From Arthrobacter sp. EM1 (GTDB lineage: Bacteria; Actinomycetota; Actinomycetes; Actinomycetales; Micrococcaceae): a stretch of 64,000 nt of DNA. Position numbers and translations under genes: made by a program. The notes under the pieces were generated by a model, which did no database searches, was not told the DNA's origin, and saw only the letters and a list, made by a program, of their open reading frames with translations. Numbering within the stretch: the stretch's first letter is position 1; each line of letters opens with the position of its first letter. Below, piece by piece: positions 62,162-64,000 of this stretch. The stretch lies in NCBI RefSeq assembly GCF_029964055.1, contig NZ_CP124836.1:434001-498000 (forward strand). The letters are read 5' to 3'.

Positions 62162-63276
62162 TCAGCCCCGCAGCACCCACGCCGCGTCGTTCGGCTGCAG
62201 CCAGCCGTCCTCGGTGAGGGGCGCGGCGCTGAGCAGCACGGAACCGGTGGGCAGCTGCACCGGTTCGCTCCCCATCGCGACGGCGACGAAGAAGTCCGCG
62301 CTGCGTTCGCAGATCAGCAGGTTCCCGGCCTCAACGCGCCAGGTGCCGCCGTCGTCCGGGCCGAAGACCTCGTTGTTCCACAGCAGCCGGCGCAGCCGTA
62401 GCGCGTTGGTGACCAAGGCAAGCGACGACGCCGGATCCTGCTGCTGGAGCTCGATCGCGTGCGTGCCCCATCCCGCCGGAATAGGCAGCCACGGCGTTGG
62501 TGACTTGACGGCCACAGTTTCGGCCCGCGAGAACCCGTGGCTCAGTGCCGCGTCCTCCGTCCACGGCAGCGGGACGCGGGCACCGTCGCGGGAGACCCCG
62601 CCGCGGGCCCACATCGGATCCACCCGGGATTCCATCGGGACGTCGACCTCAGGCAGTGCGAGCTCCTGGCCCTGGTAGAGATACGCAGGGCCAGGCAAAG
62701 CCACCAAAGCGGCCCTGGCCCGCAGGGCGCCAACATTCCCACCACCAAACCGGGTGACGGACCGGACGATGTCGTGGTTCTCCAGCGCCCACGTCGGCGT
62801 GGCGCCGTGCAGCAGGCGGGCAGCTTCGAGTTCAGTCCCCGCGGCGGCCCACGCCGCCGGATCCCAGCCGAGCTTCACAAACGCGAAGGCAAAGGCCTGC
62901 TGCATTTCATCGGCCCGGGTGTAGCGGGCGGCGCGGGCCGGTTCCAGGTTGACCTCGCCTACCAGCAGGCGGTGCGGTTGATACTTCTCGGCGAGGGTGC
63001 GCCAGCGGCGGTAGACCTCGTGGACTTCTTCCTGGTCCGAGACCTGCGGGTTGGACCGCAGCCCGTCCACCACTCCGCCGGTGGAGGGCGAGTCCGGCAG
63101 GCCGTCGGCCTTGAACAGGGCATGCGCGACGTCGATCCGGAGCCCGTCCACGCCCTTGTCGAACCAGAGGCGCAGCACGCCGTCGAAGTAGTCGCCGACG
63201 GCGGGGTTGCGCCAGTTCCAGTCCGGCTGCTCGGGGGAGAAGAGGTGCAGGTACCAGTCGGTGTCCGTCCCGGACC
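62162..63276 (-). pseudogene. GH13 alpha-glucosidase, 5'-truncated remnant
   Basis: The minus frame encodes the C-terminal two thirds of a GH13 alpha-glucosidase: WYLHLFSPEQPDWNWRNPAV, GLRIDVAHAL (nucleophile Asp), LLVGEVNLEP (acid/base Glu), LENHDIVRSVTRFGGG (third Asp) and the C-terminal domain to the stop at 62162. The sequence upstream of about 63276 has a stop at about 63330 and frame shifts; only short bits (such as RVRDG) hint at the lost 5' part. The first ORF start is GTG 63178. About 200 or more N-terminal residues with the first barrel strands are missing, so activity is unlikely. Confidence 0.82.
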
Positions 63277-63418
63277 CTGGAACGGCTCGCCGTTGGGCCG
63301 CATGTGTGCTCTCGCGGCCGCCGATAGGCGTGGTCCCGGGAGAGGCCTACGACGGCGGCGCGTGGGTTCCAGCCGAAGGGACCCAGGAGCCGGAGTCAGC
63401 CGAGGTGAGCCCCCGCGT

Positions 63419-63574
63419 TCATCGGTAATCGGGTTTGTTGTGATCGGCCAGCACAGTGCTGCCGCCAGCCCACCTCGTGCCGCACGTCGGGCACTTGATG
63501 TACCACTCGTCGTTTCCGGGAAACTCGATCATCTCGCCCACGTCCTCACCGCTCGACGGGCACCACGCCTTCAT
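63419..63574 (-). CDS. Small zinc-ribbon-like protein
   Basis: A 51-aa protein from ATG 63574, which has a strong GGAGGAGG site two bases upstream; the frame is open to ATG 63673 (84 aa). CPSSGEDVGEM and KCPTCGTRW give Cys pairs typical of a small zinc ribbon. Strong Shine-Dalgarno, tiny size and charged composition resemble actinophage accessory genes. Function unknown. It abuts the broken GH13 end. Confidence 0.6.
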   Translation of the reverse strand: MKAWCPSSGEDVGEMIEFPGNDEWYIKCPTCGTRWAGGSTVLADHNKPDYR

Positions 63575-63794
63575 GTCCTCCTCCTTTTGGAGGATCGCCT
63601 CTTGGATCATTATTAAGTCCAGGTCATCGTCGTCTCTGATCATGGTCGCGACCATACGCTGGGTGACCGACATCCAACCTCCGGGGCCGCCGCGGTCTGG
63701 ACGGAACCGCCGAGGTGTCTGAGGTGGCTGCAGACTCCTGCCGGGAAGCGGACCCGCCCGGCGTGCCTGATTCCTTCCCGGCCCGCCGGGCTGA

Positions 63795-64000
63795 CTAGCC
63801 AGCCACCGCCGCCTTCGCCGCCCGCGAGGCCTCCATCCACTCGCTCAGCCACGGGGCCCGGACGCTGGAGGTGATGCGGCAGTCGGCCACGAAGGTTCCC
63901 TTTGCGCCGGCATCGATCCAGTCCTGCAACGCGGAAAGGTCCGCCAGCGAGCGGATGATCGCCGATTCGGCACCAAGCGCCCGAGCGACGCCGCTGAAGT
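63795..64000 (-). CDS. Thiamine-diphosphate-dependent enzyme, C-terminal fragment (window edge)
   Basis: The last 68 codons of a minus-strand gene, running off the window. FSGVARALGAESAIIRSLADL and the following ALQDWIDAGAKGTFVADCRIT match the end of the TPP_enzyme_C domain of acetolactate-synthase-like proteins. Substrate cannot be told from this part. Confidence 0.75.
   Translation of the reverse strand, partial: FSGVARALGAESAIIRSLADLSALQDWIDAGAKGTFVADCRITSSVRAPWLSEWMEASRAAKAAVAG

Overview
The window looks like a chromosomal segment of a high-GC actinobacterium, most likely a soil Micrococcaceae of the Arthrobacter/Pseudarthrobacter type. This is inferred from the GC-rich third codon positions, frequent GTG starts, ATGA/GTGA stop-start overlaps, a DUF222-HNH protein, a TM0106-type helicase-nuclease and a DUF2510 domain. 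No rRNA, tRNA, CRISPR array, integrase or transposase was recognised.

Layout. 0.1-8.5 kb: a catabolic operon (GntR regulator, TIM-barrel sugar enzyme, DhaKL-type kinase, RpiB-type isomerase, 3-hydroxyacyl-CoA-dehydrogenase-like oxidoreductase, SDR, 41-aa membrane peptide, MFS transporter, TIM-like isomerase). It fits a route through L-erythrulose phosphates to D-erythrose 4-phosphate. Near-identical palindromes (core CCTATAGG) lie before the regulator and before the first enzyme gene. 8.5-15.5 kb: a large RecB-like nuclease/helicase, a SOUL haem-binding protein and Tex. 15.6-19.0 kb: an oxalate/formate-antiporter-type MFS protein, a 42-aa membrane peptide and a gamma-glutamyltransferase. 19-29 kb: an alpha/beta hydrolase, DUF222-HNH protein, DUF2071, DUF1622, epimerase, conserved cytoplasmic and membrane proteins, an orphan LysM domain and UvrA2. 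29-43 kb: adenine/adenosine deaminase; a MarR, acyl-CoA synthetase and DUF2177 operon divergent from a DUF1295 protein across a perfect 35-bp palindrome; a winged-helix/X25 fusion; a proline-rich repeat protein; an MscS channel; a lipoprotein; an ABC-2 exporter; DUF1508; acylphosphatase; cupin. 41-47 kb: a PucR regulator divergent from an FMN alpha-hydroxy-acid dehydrogenase and a polar-amino-acid-type ABC importer. 47-58 kb: an MFS exporter, a GT2 synthase with a small membrane partner, an RsbQ-like hydrolase overlapping a PAS-GGDEF protein, TerC, a secreted GDPD, a histidine phosphatase, a frameshifted pentapeptide/DinB gene, a VOC protein and a potassium channel.

58.3-63.7 kb is the accessory region and holds the best candidate for an undescribed system: a two-gene, one-base-overlapping module. 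Its first protein fuses TerD, a DUF4041-like coiled coil and a T5orf172 GIY-YIG nuclease domain. Its second combines DUF4236, TPR-like helices, a charged coiled coil and DUF2510. The module lies between two unequal remnants of the same GH13 glucosidase 3' end, in a neighbourhood of broken genes and a phage-like zinc-ribbon ORF. The window closes inside the 3' end of a thiamine-diphosphate enzyme gene.
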